From: Plumapathes pennacea
Lineage: Eukaryota > Cnidaria > Anthozoa > Antipatharia > Myriopathidae
Length of the DNA: 64,000 bases
Assembly (NCBI GenBank): GCA_964036295.1
Contig: OZ038473.1
Span: 1,433,501 to 1,497,500, forward strand
Direction of reading: 5' to 3'
Shown here: positions 1 to 16,436 of the stretch, piece after piece
How the letters are laid out: the number at the start of each line of letters is the position of its first letter
Position numbering within the stretch: position 1 is the stretch's first letter
Program-made: the position numbers and the translations under genes
The notes under the pieces: generated by a model
Databases searched by the model: none
The model's input: only the letters and a program-made list of their open reading frames with translations
Told to the model about the DNA's origin: nothing

Positions 1-381
1 CACAAACTCATTACAATTTTACAGAACATGAAATTTACTAGTGGCAAGGGAGCCCAAGAGAAACCACGGGGCTTTTAATTAATGGGCTCCCTCGCAGGAC
101 TAAACATTTGAAGTAACTGATTTAAAGGTATACTTGTAATATAATATTATAATATCAAAAAATGTGCGAAAAACACATAAAACACACACAAAACAAAAAT
201 GAAAGGCATGCAACAACAAAAACAGCAAACGAAAAACAAAGGTATCTTAAATGTTCACGATAGAAGAAATTTTTTCAGTTGAGCTCTCAAAGACAATAAG
301 TAAAAGCCTGACATGAGCAGCGTTCCTCTCTGATAACGTACGTAAATGAACGTAAGGCCGACTCAACTTGTTTTTTATTAG

Positions 382-836
382 ATACATGGGAAAGGAAGGA
401 TTCGTCCCAGCAGCATATCTGAAAAAGATTGGTTCAAGTCGACACAGCGTGTTACAGCGACAAACAAGAGAGAAAAAAACATTGGTGGTATCCAGGCTTG
501 AGGAAACGATCCTGGAAGAAGCCGGTAAGAATGGACTCTCTAGCTTGTTTGAAAAGAAAAGAGAAGATAAAAACTAAAACTGACCCTGGAGGATCCACAA
601 ACGTTAGCTCAAGTTATGGTCAAGGCTATTGAGAGGGAATATTACGTAGCCAAAGCCGAGCAGGATGAATTTTTCAAGTTCAAAATTCAGCATCTGCCCA
701 CTCAGCTATTGCATATTTCTGAAAAAGTCCCTTTTGCTATTGCAGAAGATAACGTCAGTTTGCACAGCCGAAGTTCATATGAAGGCCAGGTGAGTATACT
801 AGTACAAGCAACCTGTATTGCATCTTCATCTTCATC

Positions 837-880
<44 letters not shown>

Positions 881-2037
881 GCTATGATATGATATGAACC
901 AAAGAGTTCCCAAAACTATGCTCAATAAATATTTAATCCATCATTTCTACTTTTCAGGTACAAAGGAGAAAGCTTTCTCCTTCCAATCCGCAATGGAGAA
1001 ACACCCTTCCGGCATATATCTCCCATTCTGCTCCAGGAAGCCCCGAGAGGACTGCAAGGCACCTGACACTACCCCAACTAGGAAGACCTGTTCGTACAAC
1101 GAGCAATCTAGATTCATACTCTTCAAAGCTACCATTAACGAGCCCTCTGACCCTCTCCGAAAACTTCATGGGGTCTGCTGGGAAGATAGAACAACCTAAA
1201 GCGAAGGAAGAGAGAGCGGTGTCTTTTTCGGAATGTGAACAAAATTCCACTGCATCCGATGCAACAAGTCTGTCCTCACTAAACAAACAGGAATGTGCTG
1301 GGAATCAGCTACTGGAGGCAAACGCGAAGACGTCTGTTTTGACAGAGACTGAGTATCATACCAACGAGGAAGGTCGGCTGGAAAATGAAGACGAGACAGA
1401 CAGCGAATCCGACAGCGAAGAAGAAGAAGGAGGAGGAGGAGGAGGAGACGAAAAAGAAGAAGAAAAAGAAGACGACAACGATGACGACGAGGGGGAGGGG
1501 GAAGAGGGGGAAGGAGTAGAGGAAGGTTATTCATTCGTTTATCTGCCATCTCCAATTCCACCACCACAACCACCACCGCCACAGCCTGCAGGAGCGAAAC
1601 AAACGCAAACAAGTCTGACGCCGACTGATGATGATCAAGTTGATGAACTTCACAGCTCATATCCAGAATGCCATCAGCAAACCTTTACAAGACAATGCTT
1701 GAGCAGCATCCAAGAAAGCGATGAATCCTCCAGCGACGAAGACGCTGTGTTCACAATCGACATTTCTGGGCTGTCCGACAATCCACAGCCCAACCAAGAA
1801 ACCTTCCGAGCCATCGCTTCGTACGAGGGAGACGAGGACAGTAATGAGATTACTATCACTGAGGGGGAAATCGTAGAAATTATCCAAAAGAAAGATAGTG
1901 GCTGGTGGCTAGGATTGGCTAATCGACAGATCGGTTGGGTCCCGTCCAACTACTTAGAACCGCTTACCCACGCCAGCGAGACACAAGACCAGATCCCGTC
2001 GGACACCCAGACAGAGGGCAAGGACACTAGACTGTGA
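382..2037 (+). CDS. SH3-domain protein, 3' part (partial at left edge)
   Basis: The 3' end of a larger gene; earlier exons lie off the window. Visible exons are 382-789 and 958-2037, with acceptor AG at 380-381, donor GT at 790-791 and acceptor AG at 956-957; the junction is in phase 0. The first exon opens with the end of an SH3 domain (GFVPAAYLKK, close to the alpha-spectrin SH3 C-terminus). The long last exon holds a Ser-rich linker, a Glu/Asp/Gly acidic block (about 1380-1525), a Pro-rich stretch and a full SH3 domain near the C-terminus (about 1803-1965, with SGWWLG and GWVPSNYLEPL). SH3 domains bind proline-rich partners, so this is probably a cytoplasmic scaffold or adaptor; I cannot name the family. 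The first exon carries an apparent frameshift at the A-run 569-573, unless a short intron 525-613 is used. The stop is TGA at 2035-2037. Confidence 0.75.
822..880. repeat. TCA/TCT trinucleotide microsatellite in the SH3-gene intron
   Basis: Runs of cttcat pass into a pure atc array. It fills much of the 168-nt intron between the two visible exons. Confidence 0.9.
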
Positions 2038-2217
2038 AGTAACGCGTGAACTGAACGCTCTGAAGCTCTGGTCAGCACAGTCTACATACTTACCAAAACA
2101 ACGTTAATGTAGTTAAAACTAGAAGTGTGACATTGTTTTACGCGTTTGTTTCTATAGAAATCGCCATATATGTCTGCTATTTTGTTAGAATATTGCTGTA
2201 ACAATGAACAATACTTA

Positions 2218-2223
2218 AATAAA
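2218..2223 (+). terminator. AATAAA polyadenylation signal of the SH3-domain gene
   Basis: A canonical AATAAA about 180 nt after the TGA at 2037. The stretch 2038-2240 is read as 3' UTR. Confidence 0.65.
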
Positions 2224-2249
2224 AACCTGAATTAATTTTGATTGACATC

Positions 2250-6290
<4,041 letters not shown>

Positions 6291-6297
6291 CATGTAA

Positions 6298-6549
6298 GAG
6301 GGCCTAGATGGGGTTTACTGTTAAGTGTTATGGGCCTGAATTATTTGCTGTTAAGTGTTATGAAGCAAAAAAATAAATGTTAAGTGTTATGTAAAAGAAT
6401 ACAGTTAAGTGTTACAAGACCAGATATTAAATAACACAAAACAAGAGGGCCTAGATGGGGTTTACTGTTAAGTGTTATGGGCCTGAATTATTTGCTGTTA
6501 AGTGTTATGCAGACCCCCCCCCCCCCCCCCCCACCCCATCTAGGCTCTC
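6298..6549. mobile_element. Short TIR element, dimeric copy, with 6-bp target duplication
   Basis: It begins GAGGGCCTAGATGGGG and ends CCATCTAGGCTCTC, one mismatch over the terminal 14 bp of the inverted repeat. The flanks 6292-6297 and 6550-6555 are both ATGTAA. The left end occurs again internally at 6445, so this copy is a partial dimer. The unit carries repeated GTTAAGTGTTATG motifs and a poly-C run (about 6513-6531). There is no coding capacity. A second copy lies at 49843-49940. Confidence 0.85.
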
Positions 6550-6576
6550 ATGTAATATACATAACAGCTGCAGTGT

Positions 6577-9500
6577 TTAAACGTGGCAAAGATTTTTCCA
6601 CTCTAACTGTATATTATACGGTCCCCTTGCCAGCCCTTCTGAGGGGATCCACTTGTAAAAATATTCGCCCTTAAAAAAGTAGACTTGTCCATCATAATAC
6701 CATCGAAACGCTGTATCTATATCATTAGGGGCGCCAGGAAAGATATTCGATATTTTTTGAGGATAACCGGACTCTAATTGGTCGTAGTAATTATCAAACC
6801 GATACACTTGGTCTCCCTTTAGAAAATATGTGACATCCGTACTCACTGAGAACGCGGCGTCTATATCATCTGGAATTCCCTGCCAGCCAATGCTAATCTT
6901 TCTGGGGTACCCTGAAAGAACCTGATTACCATCATAGCGGTAATAATCACTGCCTTTGAAGAAATAGAGATGCCAGTTCCACCCCCACAGTAGCACATCA
7001 TCCAGGTTGGATGGTACTCCGGTCCATTCGGCGATATTTTTCGGGTAATTTGGCGCAGTACTTGAAGACTGATCATCAAACTGCCAAAGGAGATCATCTT
7101 TGAATGCGTATGTCTTGTAGTCGTACATTGAAGATTCTATTGCGTCGAGGGATGGAAGTGCACACATACCTGGTAGACAAATCAAAATTGCTGCAGCATT
7201 CGGACGACAACTTTAGCTGGTTTAATATAGGTGAACGGGGCATCGCCTGTTCCCCAAATAGTATAGTATAGTTTCTACCATATGTATGTCTAGTTTCTAC
7301 CATGTTAAATCTCAAATTTCGTGTAATTTCGCTCTTGAAGAAGCACAGTTTAACTCTTGGTTTGTTACGGAAAACAATATAAAGAAAACGAAAAAAGAAG
7401 TGAAAAACAACAACAGCAACAAACAGACTGATGACGGGGGATTCTATAAGGTGACTACCTAACAATCCATACTTTATATCTAGAGATAAAAGACAAGAAT
7501 TGAAATGTTGAATGTCTGCAACAATAAATTCAACACCTACCATAAATCGCCTGTGCGCCCGCGATGTCGTCAGCGTGGAGTGTCACCTCGGTGCTTGACG
7601 AGCTTTGGTAAAGAGGATTCATGATAGAACCGCTGACAGTTGAATGCCTCAGTCCTAGACTGTGTCCAATCTCGTGTACTGCCACGCGGAAGAGGCTCTT
7701 ACTTGGTGACGGTGAATCTCGTGTCCAGGGTTCGGAGTCGTCAAAATGAATGTCACTTGAATATTGCGGGTAATATGCATGCGCCAATTCTCCACCAGGC
7801 CCGTCGAACGGGGATTGATCGCCGTGTGGACCTGTGAAGACAAACACATTTAACACGTGATCTCCCAAAGGCGACTCCCACTTTCCTGCTGTTTCCCACC
7901 CATGTAAAATTTTCGAGGCTTCTTCAGCATTTAGCGCGCATTATGTTTGAAAAAGCCGTAAGATATTGCGCGAGACTCTCCAAGAAACAGGACGAATATT
8001 CCTATCAACTCTTATTATAAGAGCTTCCCTCCGCGGCCTTGGCTGTTTTCGGTGTAATTACTCATACACGATATCTTACAGGGGATATCTAGTGGCCCAT
8101 ATCTAGTAACAGACTGTTTGCGTGCACTACTCGAAAAAACCTCTTGAACGTACAAAAATAAAACCCGCGGGTCAATGAAGCACTGTGATGCCGCAGTGAA
8201 AATTGCCGATAGTGTGATCAGTAAGCTAGTAAGAAAGGTTCTCCTTACTTATGATATATTTCTGCCGAAAACCTGAAGGAGAAAATTGAAAATGATCACT
8301 CTTGAGAGTGAAGGAAAAGTTAGCCGAAGACCACACAGCGTCCTTTTTTGTTAATCTCCAGGAGCTAAAGCTCATAAAGGGGACTTATATTTAAGTTCAA
8401 TTCAACAATAAGGAAAAACAAGCTGCTTAGACGGGGATCACACACACACACACACAAATAATAAGAAAAGAATAAACAGAAGACAAACCAAAAGAAAAAA
8501 AAAAGAAAAAAGGAGAGAGAGATATATAAGATATTAACTATTACAAACCCAAACTAGGGACCCCGTACAATATGGAGAAAAAATTCAGGAATCGACCACC
8601 TGCATCGCAATCGCGCCACCGAGTGAGCTATGTAATACAATTTTCTCCGACAAGGCAACAGCGTTTTGAAATAGCTGTAAAAAAGATCTCCTTTAGAATC
8701 TAAAGTTTCTCCGACAGTCGTTTTCGTTTTCTTTCGTCGTCAAGTAGTATTCTACCTGTTGAACATTCGACTAGCATTCATAGTAGCATAAACATCACTC
8801 ATTCATTCATTCATTCTGGGGGATTAACAGGCAACGGAAATTCCTGTCATTACAAGAAAGGAAACATACGGTCTTTTTACTACGGGCCACCATAACAACA
8901 GCAAAATAAAAAACGCGCCAAAAACTAAAAAATCTTCAATTAGGACTGAACTCTGAAGTTTTAGAAATGGGATGATAAAATCATGAGGTTCAGTTGTACA
9001 TTTACCACGGCGCTGTGCTCGTGTCGACGATTTGTTGCGATCAAAACTTAATTATACAAAACGTAAACAAAGGCGCTTGATGAATGAATGAATGAATGAA
9101 TGAGCGCCTTTTTACGGCAGCAACAAATTTTTACTATGCCTGATATTGATAAATATACAACACAACTCATGGCCTACCTGTGGCAAACTTGATAGTGATA
9201 TGATGAGCAACGGTCTCGTCTACCCATCTGAAGACCAAAGGCGTCACTTCAGCCCATCTACGGAAGGCCTTCGTCAGCGTCGTCTTCACATCGCCTTTAC
9301 TAAGTTTCGTGCTCCAACTGTTTCTGGGGACGTTCCAGGTGATGGTTGGTCCCTTCAGTGAACTGCCCTCCAAGACGTAGCGGCGGTGTCGTCTGAGAAG
9401 ACGATCTGCGAGAGTGTTGGGCTGCGTGCGTGGGTCAGATACTCCACAAGATGGTTTTGTCCGCGTGTGGTGAACTGCCGACTTCAGAAGCGCAGCTCCT

Positions 9501-9866
9501 ATGGTTTTCACGGAGTTTGTCTGAGACAGAATTGCAGGTTTGCTAATTCTCTTTCGGAAGTTTAACTTCTTCGTCTTGCCTTCAATTGAAGATTTGTCGG
9601 TAAATGTGCTTGGCAGATGAGAGAGACCCTCATCCCTGTCGGTCAGGAGTGTTTCGGCTTGCATATATTTCTGTTTAAAAAAAAAAAGATCACAGTCAAA
9701 TATGTTGCTGTTTGGAGAGTTAGCTGAGCTAAAAGGCACTTACTTCTTCTCGTGGAAAGTCGTCGTTTAGTTGCACCAGGCGAGTGTCCTGTTGTAATGG
9801 TTTGGCATTACTCGTCGCTACCGCTGTCAAAAGGAATAGTAATACTAAGCTACTTATGAGCGACAT
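6577..9866 (-). CDS. Secreted matrix metalloproteinase with hemopexin domain
   Basis: A zinc endopeptidase of extracellular matrix and secreted proteins. Exons on the minus strand: 9866-9744, 9670-9178, 7831-7541, 7169-6577, totalling 1500 nt (499 aa plus stop). Residues 1 to about 20 form a signal peptide. The propeptide has a cysteine switch (KPSCGVSDP, Cys116) and a furin-type RRHRR (134-138). The catalytic domain carries HEIGHSLGLRH (258-268, zinc ligands and catalytic Glu) and a Met-turn SIMNPLY. Four hemopexin blades follow from about Cys305 and end KNLCHV, with Cys near the end closing the propeller. No membrane segment or GPI signal is seen, so it is probably secreted. The usual Pro-rich hinge between catalytic domain and propeller is almost absent. 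A TATA-like box lies about 80 nt upstream of the ATG. The family assignment is secure; one-to-one orthology with a vertebrate MMP is not claimed. Confidence 0.93.
8439..8456. repeat. (CA)n microsatellite in MMP intron
   Basis: A pure CA run inside the intron between the second and third MMP exons. Confidence 0.85.
8798..9103. repeat. Opposed (ATTC)n and (GAAT)n arrays in MMP intron
   Basis: An ATTC array at 8798-8816 and its reverse-complement GAAT array at 9081-9103 lie about 270 bp apart. The second array is flanked by aaaggcgctt and gagcgccttt, a short hairpin. The two arrays could pair with each other. Confidence 0.7.
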
Positions 9867-9946
9867 GTTCAGTCTTGTCTTGCATCGGGGACCTGTTCTG
9901 TCCTTTCGTTGTGTGTTCCTGAAGTCGATGCGGCCGTTGTACCGCT

Positions 9947-9953
9947 ATTTATG
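9947..9953 (-). promoter_or_regulatory. TATA-like box of the metalloproteinase gene
   Basis: The minus strand reads CATAAATAG about 80 nt upstream of the ATG at 9866, a plausible core-promoter position. Sequence inspection only. Confidence 0.5.
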
Positions 9954-12900
9954 CAGGTTCAAACTGAAAACATCCGGTCTACGTGCGTGTTGACAGCACG
10001 CGTTGACAGCTTCGATTTGCAGAAAGTGGTTATTATTCTTAAACACAGAAAATAGTTATTCATAATTGATAAGCCCCATAAAACCGTAAAGGCAACAATA
10101 TAATGCAAAGCTGCTTATATGTTGCGCTTAAAAATAGCGTAAGTTGTAGACCGCCTAGAAACCAATTACCCCTCACCACCCCCCTCCCCCCCCCTCGACC
10201 CGTCCCTGGTCTGGGTCTCCTGCAGAGGCAATATGGAAACATTTGTAAATAATGTTTAGTCAACCGAACCAAACCAAGGTCTTTTATACGACTACTTTGA
10301 AGCAAGCGTCAACACGAAAATGCACGAAATACACAACTTAGAGGAATGTTTGTAAACAAACTCGAGACGTGAATCCACGTGGGTTTCCCAACTTAATTTA
10401 TTATCGCTTCCTGGCGAGACTTTGAGGGGGCTGCTTTGTATAATGTACCGCCAATATTTCAGGTATGTATTCGCGTGCGCTTCAAGGGAAACACGTCAGA
10501 TTGGGTCACCCGCAAACTGCCGCATGCCGGGTACAAAAGCATTCTAAAATGGATCATTCTAAAAAGCTCTTTATATCTGCTTTTGTTGTGAATTATTTAT
10601 CTTTTCTGTCCTCCATCATATTTATTGTGCTTTCTTTTCTCCGACCTTTTTTGGACGTTTATAGCGTTGATGTGCAGCACACATATCCCTTTTAATATTC
10701 ACAAGTGGTGCAGTTGAAACGCTGTTCAGTCAATGGATTATCAGGGCAAATATACATTTGTTTTTTTGATCGGTGTAACTTTGGAGCAGTCCAAACTTGC
10801 AAGCTTTCAGTGGATCTAGATTGTTCTAGATTGTGAGCGATTTCATTATTTTAAAAACCGAGACTTCTCGCACGCGTCGCCGCCATGTTTCTTTGTTACC
10901 CATCATGCATTAAAATCCGTGAAGTTATGCATGATACCATGGTGGTCTGACGTTAAGTGATCTGTTCAGGTTCCCAGTGACGCAAATACACTGACCGTGA
11001 TTAGATTAGCATAGTACTGTGATGCTTGAGAGCGTTTAAGACTAGGTACCTGGTATTAATTCATAGGGAATCCCATTAAATTATAAAGCATACTCTGCTT
11101 GCAGAGCTTCCGACAAAATGTCGAGTGGCTGACTCTTCAAAGCGTTCTGCTTGCTGTGTACAGACCGCCCAGGTTTCCCGAGAATAGTTGCGTATAAACT
11201 CAGATTATGGCGGGAATGTAGAAGCTTTCATTAGATTGCAAACCTCAGAATTAACAGGAATTTTAAAACTAAAGTTACATACCTTCATTTCCTTGCCGCT
11301 GTCGCAAATGTTTCAGCACAAGATCGCCCAACAGGGAAAAATACCACGTATAGTCACCATCAAAGCCGAGAAATCCATCCCAGATTTACAAACCAACAAT
11401 TTACCGTTCGAGTGGCCATAGCAGGGAAGAGATAAAGGTCTAAAAGCTTGGCGTGACCGCTGCGAACTGGCCGAGACCGAGTGCTAATGAAGGCCGCCAT
11501 ATTAACACATGGGAATACGGAGGGAAGGGGGGTGACGAAAAGTGGTGAAGGAGGGGGGGGGGGGGGGGGGAGGGGAGAGCTTGACCAGAGGTTTTGCGGG
11601 ACAATTTCTTTCCTCATCCTGGGCGCAATATCGAGCGAAGCCCTGAGCACGCTATGACAGCGGCAAGGACAAAGTGTACCTGGGTCTCCGAGAAAGACTA
11701 GATAGTTTATTTACTTTGACGATCAGGCACTCGCACCACTGTTTTGTGCACGCACAAATCAAACAGCCATCAAATAAGCCTCAAACTTGAGTCAAAACAA
11801 CCCCAGTACGCATCGAATTATCTGCGCTATAACGCCTGAGCTGTCTTTAGCGTAACGGTGTGATTTTTACCGTATGCAGCCACGGCGAGTTCAAAGCTGC
11901 CCTGTTGCCTGCCAGGTGACCCCGTGATTCAGAGGTCATTCTAAATATTACACCGCTGTACAGGAACCGACGCGCACGCAAGCGGCTCAACCGGCCGCAA
12001 ATCGCTTGCGTCGAGTCAAAACAGAGTCTGTCACGAGATATAAACTATGCCTTTTTTTTCTAGTCTTGAACAGAGTCAACATGGACGTAATGAGTCTTGT
12101 TAGACATTAACTTTTGTGCGGTCTTGAGCAGGTTTCACGTCAGCTCCCTAACTCTCCAGCCTCCTTCCGCCCCCCTCTTCCTCTCCGATTCGCGCACTAG
12201 ATTGTTGTTTTTTTTTTTTTTTTGGGCGACAGACAGCCCAACTTGCGTAAATCAGTAAGAAAATGAGTTCTGTGGCCGAAAGAAAAACTCATGAACTTGA
12301 ACCTTATTATGTTACGGTTTCAGTTATTGAATTTGTGGTTCTTCACACAAGGAGAATCAAGGTCAATACTTAATGCTGTCACCTATTGAATGAAGCCGAA
12401 AAATATTCCAAGCATTACACGAATGCCTCAAACTTAGGCTTTTAATTTGCCAAAAGCAAAAACCAGGTCAACTTACCAGTGCCGCAAGAGAAAGTGCGCA
12501 ACCTTTAGATCGAGTGATGCAAAAGTTGCCTCTCATTGATTTGTTCACCTTGGCCTCTTCCTTTCCATCACTAAATTCATTTTCTTTGGTAATTGATTTC
12601 AGTATTGTGCTTTGGTTTTGGTTCTTAATTTGAGTTCCGGTTCCTGTTCTCATTCAAAGTATTTTGCCTTTGATTTGTGTTACCTCCTACTTTTATGATT
12701 ATGATTATGATTATTATGATTATGATGTTATTTTATTATCATTCATCGTCATTCAGCGTTTTATCCAAATGAAATCTTGGCTCTGGTTTTCTCGCTGTCC
12801 TGACAAATCGTTTGCAATTTTAATCCGATGCTTTGCCAGTACTTCGCCATCATCTATAACTGTGGTTCAAATAAAAATTTAACGCGAGGTCAAAACATGT

Positions 12901-15249
12901 AAAAGCCACTTTTTTAATGGAGTGGCTTTGCCGAGATTGTTGGCCTTGTGGATTGACTTTTGGTAAATTTCGGACATGGACAAATCGCATTGGCAACGTT
13001 TACATTTGATCCCTGATGAGCATTTAAAAAGCAGTATTAGTTTCGGCTTCCAGCGTGTTTGAGGCCATGCATTGTGTGTGAGGTGATGCGATACTGGTTT
13101 CCTGCGCTCCGTAGCCGGTGTAGCAATCTGAAACGTCCTCTCATATTTTTTGTCCCTGAAAATGTGATAAATTTAAAGATATGGACATTTCAGACCAGAC
13201 AGGGCATGGGCAAGAATGTCCAACCAGACATCTAAGCCCGGGCCAAAATGTCCAAGGGGACATTCTGGTCAAACCGCTTTCCTTGGCTTGCTACACCTGT
13301 CTATAGTGACTGGAGCTCAATCTAGAAGTCATTTTTTTTATGAAAAAGACCTGGAATTTGTTTTTCTATGCTTGAGGCCAATTCAATAAACATTTACACG
13401 CGTATTTTACAAGTTGGACCATTATTCTGACACCACTAAACGGATTCTAATCTAGCAAAGTCTGTACAATATTACAGATACAGGTCCCCGGTGCACAACC
13501 ACAACAGTATTTGCCCGTTGTATTGTATTAAAGTGTGTTTTAGCGTGCGAAGAAATTGGTTCGACTTGTAAAATACCCTTGTGAATGCTTCACTGAATTG
13601 GTCCCTGGATATTTTATTCTAAAGACCGGAATATATGTACACACTAAGCACAAAGTAACGTTTCAGAAATTATATGCTTTACAAGGGTAATGTTACCACT
13701 TAAAGGCTTCGTGCTATAACGTTTTGAATACAGGTATCCAAGTAGTCTGATACCTTAAGGTATTCTAAGTATTTATAAACGAATATCTGTCTTTCTATAG
13801 CTGCCACGAAGGTCTACCCCAAGGTTACCTTGCTTATGGCCTTGGGAGACAAAAACATTGAATGAACACATTACAAAACCAGCAAAATAGTGAGCGCGCA
13901 AAGTGATTAACAAAGTGATTGACTAACTCGCCAAAAGCCAATTCTTTCTGCAGAAGAAAGAAATTTAGCATATGCTTTTCTTTGCCCGATGCAGTTGTAA
14001 GTTACTTGTTATGCTGGCTATCTTTGGGGTGCCTTGATACCTTGAGCAGTTTCCTAAAATAGTCCATAATGAGCTCTCAGCTCGATCTCACCAAAAGCCG
14101 CAATACCTCACGCCAAGCAGGGTGCGTAAAATTAAGACCGAGACCACCGAAGGGTGGTTAAGCGCCAACAGATGTGGTTAGCAATCCTTGGATAAGACCC
14201 CACTTGTCAAGCAGGGCACTTTGGGGCACCCTGCCCGCAATGACGCACACAGTGATTTGAGGAACCTCGGGGAAAGGCTACAGCTGGAATTGATTTATGC
14301 ATAAATGATGTGGCTGAACTGTTTTCTGATGACTGCATTGTTCCTCTGTTCTCATTTGTACAAGTTTGTCCGCCTTAGTCTCTTTTAGTCTTTTCTGCCC
14401 TCCACGCCCAAAAAAGCGGGGTGGTTTATGACACCCTATATATCTTACGTATACGCACTCTGCCGCCACCGCAAGGTATCGAATGGAGGTGTCATCCCAA
14501 GTGAAGCTGCACGCGATGTTTCGTAATGAAGACAGCGAGTGTTTGTAGATGGCAAAGTAATAATGGCCAGATATGCAAAGAAGGAATGAAACGCAGGTGC
14601 TAATTTTTTTACAGCCACCTGATCTGACCCGCCCGTTACCCCGTTGGACTGAAGCTAAGACCAATACATAATTACACAATGTACATCCGCTGGGTTCTCA
14701 CGCCACAGGTCATTCGCGCCCGAAATACTTGAAGAGACCGCACGCACGTGCAATTAGTCTCTTAATCGCTGTCTGGACCGCCTAAAACGTTTCCTGTTCT
14801 TAACCGAGGTCACGATATATTCTCGTAGTTTGAAGTTCAAGGTTAGTGCTCCCCAGGCCCCCGCGGTTTCGTACAACACAAGGGATTGTGGGATTACCAA
14901 GGTAAACATCCAAGATAGATTTTCGTAGTCTTTTCGTTTACTGGGAACCAGAAAAAATCGGCAGTGGTGCGAAATGACTAAGTTTTGGCGGACATGTATA
15001 TGTCCCTGGGTACATGTTTACAAAACAATAAATTCTCAACGAAAACGTGAGTGCTGTGGTTACTATGAAGGTAGTTGGTCCGCACTGAAAACAGTTGTCA
15101 AAATGGGGAAAACTGAAACAAATGACGCTCGACCTGATTATTTCCTACGCTAACGTTGATTCGGAATTTTCAGACAGAAAGCACACAAGTGGAATTGAAA
15201 GTGTGTAAAAAAATAATAATGGAAACTAGTCAAATTCAGCTCCTACAGT

Positions 15250-15660
15250 GCTACTAATCTTTGTTGGGGTTCTAGATAATTCGACCAGCTATATGTTTTG
15301 AACACTATCAAATGTATCATAATGATTCACAGTGCAACGGCTACTGATTTCAGCGAGGTGTCTATACAACAGCAAAACACGTGTCATGCTATCTTGCCTC
15401 TAATATGTTTTTAAAAGTCCTGAGTAATTCGAACACGGCTACGTCTTTTGAACTCTATCGTGTTGGTTCACGCTAAGCAGCTATTTGTTCTCCACAGCTG
15501 ACCCCAGCTAGATATTTAAACAAATGGACTATTTTGCTTCCAATCTTTGTTGAGGTCGTCGAAAATTCTGACTATTAAATGTAGCGTGTTGGACGACCCG
15601 CAACTGTTTGTACTCCACTGACCGACGGCTACTGAAACACATGCTATGGATTATGAGTGC
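15250..15660. repeat. Diverged tandem repeat, roughly 130-bp period
   Basis: Three segments begin with variants of ctaatctttgttg, continue with a taattcga-like block and then a ttttgaac/cactatc-like block. Similarity is visible by eye but degraded. Boundaries and copy number are approximate. Confidence 0.45.
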
Positions 15661-16436
15661 TTCTAATCTTTGTTCACCGCTCGTCGCTTTGCGACTCGCT
15701 TTTCGCCGCTACGCGACTCACTGTTTTGCTCGGAGGATTAGAAAACCTCTGGAACCAGGGTAGGTCCTTAATAATTCGTGGAATAACTATCCTGCTGGCC
15801 CACTTAAAGCAGTTGGTTGTTTCGTTCACAGTGCGATTGGAAAGAAACAGTAAATTAATTAAGCCTAGGTCAGATTCATAACAGCAACTGTTACATTTCT
15901 GTTGGCCATTTTCCAACCGGTGCTATGATACGTAGGCCGAGGGAACCAGAAAGTAGAAGTAATGGGTTTTCGTCGCCACAGCCGGGGGAAGCAGGTATAC
16001 ACTTTACAGGTCGTGGACTTCCCGGTATAACCTTGTGTCGCTGACTTGATGTTGAGTTAGAACCCTCACAAACACTGAATTGATCCGGTAAAAATACTGA
16101 TTTCCAACAGAGCACTGAACACACAAAATGAATCGGCAAATTACGCTTTCTTTTCCGTAAAGTGAACACTATTACCCGATACTGATTTGATGCACCATCA
16201 ACTACCCATCTCTTAATTTTTGCTTTGCGAACACGCATCGAAGCCGACCAAGGCAAGAGACGAGTCATCAAATGGGGCTGAAGTGATGGCCCATTGCACT
16301 GCTGAATGATGTGGTACAAAAAGAGAACAAAATAAAAGACAAGTTCATTTTAGCCGTAGTGTGTGAAGTGGACACTATACATTGTACCCGACTAAAAGAG
16401 AAATAGCTGCGACGAATTTTGGTTCGCGACCTACAA

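Noticed and set aside
1196..1660. Leu/Arg-rich open frame on the minus strand
   Set aside because: Antisense shadow of the acidic, proline-rich SH3-gene exon.
13180..13265. ggacatt/aatgtcc dyads as a regulatory element
   Set aside because: Similar sequence at 63465-63560 suggests a dispersed repeat, but ends are unclear, so no feature was assigned.
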